A DNA stretch of 64,000 bases from Dethiobacter sp. GTDB taxonomy: Bacteria; Bacillota; Dethiobacteria; Dethiobacterales; Dethiobacteraceae. A program made the translations under genes and the position numbers. The stretch covers positions 43,089 through 107,088 of the forward strand of contig JAGXTL010000019.1 in assembly GCA_018333635.1 (NCBI GenBank), given 5' to 3'. The notes beneath the pieces are model-generated. The model was given only the letters and a program-made list of their open reading frames with translations. It searched no databases and was not told the origin of the DNA. Of the stretch, positions 62,223-64,000 are shown in pieces. Every line of letters begins with the position of its first letter. The first letter of the stretch is position 1.

Positions 62223-62235
62223 AAAAACTCCTCCT

Positions 62236-63183
62236 TCAAATTATCCGAATCATGCTGTGGGGACATTCTCTGCGGCAGTAGCCGCAGAGAATACAGCTAC
62301 TATGCTCAATACTTGCTTTTTCTGCCACCATACTGATTGCTCCCTGGTCACAAGCAGCCAGACAATCGCCGCAGCCTTTGCAGAACGGTATTACATACAT
62401 GCGCTTATTTTCAGCAGCGGCGGCCAATTCAGTCCTCCCTACTTCTTTTCCGTAATAAATCTTTAAATTAACAGCTAGCTCCTCGGTCTTTACCATTCCT
62501 ACCGCCACAGCGTGAAGAAAAGGAAAATTAAACGCGAAACGCAATGCACTCACCGCATCCTGATAGAGATGCCCGCCCGCTAATGGCTTCATCCCGTAGA
62601 GGCCAATCCCTTTTTCAAAAGCCCGACGGAGCACTTCTGCGGGATTCTTATTTTCTTCATTGATCAAACCAAAATTAAGCTTGTTAAAGATAGGATGAAT
62701 CACATCGACTTCCGGCCATTCAGTTACTATCTCCACAATTTTAAGGTTATGGGTGGAGAGGCCCACTGCTTTTACCAAACCCTTTTCTTTCATCTCCAGC
62801 AAACATTGCCATGCGCCTTGACGCCTTCTATCAAGATCATCCTCTCGCTGCACAGCATGCAGCAAAAAAACATCAATCACATCCCGGTTTAGTTCCCGCC
62901 GGGCTTCTTCAACCGCTTCTGCCATGCCTTCATAGTCCTGCTTACCGGATTTGCTGGCAATCACTGTTTGTCCATGGTGACCGTCCAGCGCTTTTCTGAT
63001 ATGGCTGTATGTACCGTACGCCTGAGCCGTATCCAAAAAAGTTACTCCTCGCTCCAATGCCTGGCGCATCAAATGCGCCCCTTCTTCCACAGCAATATTA
63101 CGCTGCAATATCCCCATGGTAAGAGTTCCAAACACAAACTGAGAGACAACACTTTCTGTTTTCCCCAACTTAACGTATTTCAT
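62236..63183 (-). CDS. Aldo/keto reductase with C-terminal ferredoxin domain
   Basis: 315 residues. An AKR barrel with the catalytic residues in the YGTYSHIRKAL and SKSG segments (Asp/Tyr/Lys region: FLDTAQAYGTYS) is fused to two clusters, CKGCGDCLAACDQ and CILCGYCRRECP. It belongs to the predicted Fe-S aldo/keto reductase family (YsfG/TM1183-like); substrate unknown. GGGGGAAAG precedes the ATG. QueF is the next gene, 13 bases downstream. Confidence 0.88.
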   Translation of the reverse strand: MKYVKLGKTESVVSQFVFGTLTMGILQRNIAVEEGAHLMRQALERGVTFLDTAQAYGTYSHIRKALDGHHGQTVIASKSGKQDYEGMAEAVEEARRELNRDVIDVFLLHAVQREDDLDRRRQGAWQCLLEMKEKGLVKAVGLSTHNLKIVEIVTEWPEVDVIHPIFNKLNFGLINEENKNPAEVLRRAFEKGIGLYGMKPLAGGHLYQDAVSALRFAFNFPFLHAVAVGMVKTEELAVNLKIYYGKEVGRTELAAAAENKRMYVIPFCKGCGDCLAACDQGAISMVAEKASIEHSSCILCGYCRRECPHSMIRII

Positions 63184-63194
63184 TCTTTCCCCCG

Positions 63195-63776
63195 CTATCT
63201 TGCTATATTTGCTGCCTCTGCAGTAATACAGCGCAACAGTTCAGCAAAGTATGTGCGTCCATCATGACCACGTTTGCCTAAGAGTGTCAATGCCGCCCGC
63301 ACATCGTCTTCAGCTCTATGCGCGCGTTTTGTGCAAATCCCATGACTCATAAGAAGATTCTGCAACCCTCGTGAGGAGAACCCTTTCCCATACCAATCCA
63401 CCCCAGACATTGAACAGAGCCACTGCTTTTTTTCACTCAACGGAATCAGCTTCGAGACAAAGCTCCTGTCAAAGCGGGCATTGTGCGCCACAATAAAATC
63501 TGCCGTCTGAATTATCTTTTCCACACGTCCATGGTCCAGTCTCTTGCCGCACAAATCCTCCAGCCGCAACCCATGAACACGGGCGGCAGCTGCTGAAATA
63601 GGCACCCCCGGCTCTCTCAACCCTACATATGTATCTACTACCTGAATTATTTCGCCGCTGTCTCTCTTAAAATCAAACATACATACGGCCAGTTCCACAA
63701 CTTCTTCAGTTCTGGCACTAAGCCCGGTAGTTTCCACATCCAAAAAACATGCTTGTCGAACATTTCCTTTTTCCAT
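63195..63776 (-). CDS. DnaQ-like 3'-5' exonuclease
   Basis: About 193 residues of the DEDDh exonuclease fold: ACFLDVETTGLS (D, E), HNARFDRSFV (D) and HRAEDDVRAAL (H, D). It may proofread or degrade DNA. ATG at 63776 has GGGGGG before it; the frame upstream runs through repeat DNA and is not used. It is 12 bases before the aldo/keto reductase gene, so probably one operon. Confidence 0.85.
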   Translation of the reverse strand: MEKGNVRQACFLDVETTGLSARTEEVVELAVCMFDFKRDSGEIIQVVDTYVGLREPGVPISAAAARVHGLRLEDLCGKRLDHGRVEKIIQTADFIVAHNARFDRSFVSKLIPLSEKKQWLCSMSGVDWYGKGFSSRGLQNLLMSHGICTKRAHRAEDDVRAALTLLGKRGHDGRTYFAELLRCITAEAANIAR

Positions 63777-63780
63777 GCTT

Positions 63781-63835
63781 TTCCCCCCCTCACCCTTTCC
63801 CTCTCCCCCCAAGGGGGGCGAGGGTAAAAAGCAGG
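63781..63835. repeat. CCCTC/GGGGGG-rich palindrome
   Basis: CCCTCTCCCCCC-AA-GGGGGGCGAGGG, a long GC stem just upstream of the exonuclease start. Related to the other CCCTCTCCC elements. Confidence 0.6.
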
Positions 63836-63927
63836 CCCCCTCGCTAAGCACGACTAAACCCCTCTCGTCCAACAAAGTCCCCTCGCCACATGCCCAACAA
63901 ATCACCTCTCCATACCCAACAAAATCC

Positions 63928-64000
63928 CCTCTCCCTCTGGGAGAGGGCTAGGGTGAGGGCTAGGGTGAGGGCTAGGGTGAGGGCTAGGGTGAGGGCTAGG
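63928..64000. repeat. CCCTCTCCC hairpin with 12-bp tandem repeat to the window edge
   Basis: CCCTCTCCC-TCT-GGGAGAGGG followed by at least four perfect copies of GGCTAGGGTGAG, reaching the right edge. The array is probably longer outside. Confidence 0.85.

Overview
The window looks like a chromosomal stretch of a strictly anaerobic, low-to-mid-GC Bacillota (Clostridia/Peptococcia-like) genome. The evidence is Gram-positive style ribosome binding sites with frequent TTG/GTG starts, a PyrR-type attenuator ahead of carAB, a YmfF/YmfH peptidase pair, SleB/LysM envelope proteins, an RsgI-like anti-sigma factor, and a multisubunit [FeFe]-hydrogenase with its complete HydE/F/G maturation set. I cannot name the genus.

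Layout. 0-10 kb (all minus): the 5' end of proS, then a tight group of cysK, a HAD phosphatase, a 44-residue membrane protein and a DUF2007 protein, then a class III aminotransferase, a YmfH/YmfF pair, and a phosphatase-like membrane protein with a glycosyltransferase. 10-20 kb: tRNA-Arg(CCG), a PilZ protein coupled to a methyltransferase, a block of 140-bp spaced repeats, a LysM-SleB hydrolase, a histidine kinase with an HD-GYP response regulator, a class A beta-lactamase-like protein, and an aquaglyceroporin-arsenate reductase pair. 20-28 kb: Yip1-like protein, SppA, CarB and CarA with promoter and attenuator, and a secreted NlpC/P60-like protein.

28-42 kb is the accessory part: two PIN-toxin modules, a broken unstable-antitoxin gene, an HD-GYP pseudogene, a 5'-truncated serine protease, a piece of a YedK/SRAP gene, an 87-bp copy of a gene that lies 9.5 kb away, dispersed REP-like palindromes, and an AT-rich stand-alone reverse transcriptase resembling the Abi/UG (defence-associated) RTs. 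Glycerate kinase, a copper-amine-oxidase-N domain protein, an ECF sigma/anti-sigma pair, and iron-sulfur flavoprotein and QueG-like genes are interspersed. tRNA-Arg(CCT) and a three-gene ABC exporter follow.

44.9-61.3 kb is a hydrogen-metabolism region. One long operon (53.26 down to 44.91 kb) holds two histidine-kinase-type ATPases, a DRTGG protein, a PHP phosphoesterase, a sensory-type [FeFe]-hydrogenase-like protein, and the NuoE-, NuoF- and HydA-type subunits of an NAD(H)-linked, probably electron-bifurcating hydrogenase. It is preceded by a good sigma-54 promoter and two 17-bp inverted repeats (TGTC-N9-GACA type). Next to it is a protein fusing ferredoxin and [FeFe]-hydrogenase-like domains to a sigma-54 AAA+ domain and a Fis-type HTH; the same inverted repeat occurs twice upstream of that gene. 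The inferred circuit is an H-cluster or Fe-S based H2/redox sensor that activates the hydrogenase operon and controls itself. The maturation genes (TM1266-like regulator, hydE, hydF, hydG) have their own sigma-70-like promoter and a leader with a 21-codon reading frame lying across an intrinsic terminator. The window ends with queF, an Fe-S aldo/keto reductase, a DnaQ-like exonuclease and a GC-rich tandem repeat.

All assignments come from reading the sequence; no database or folding search was run.
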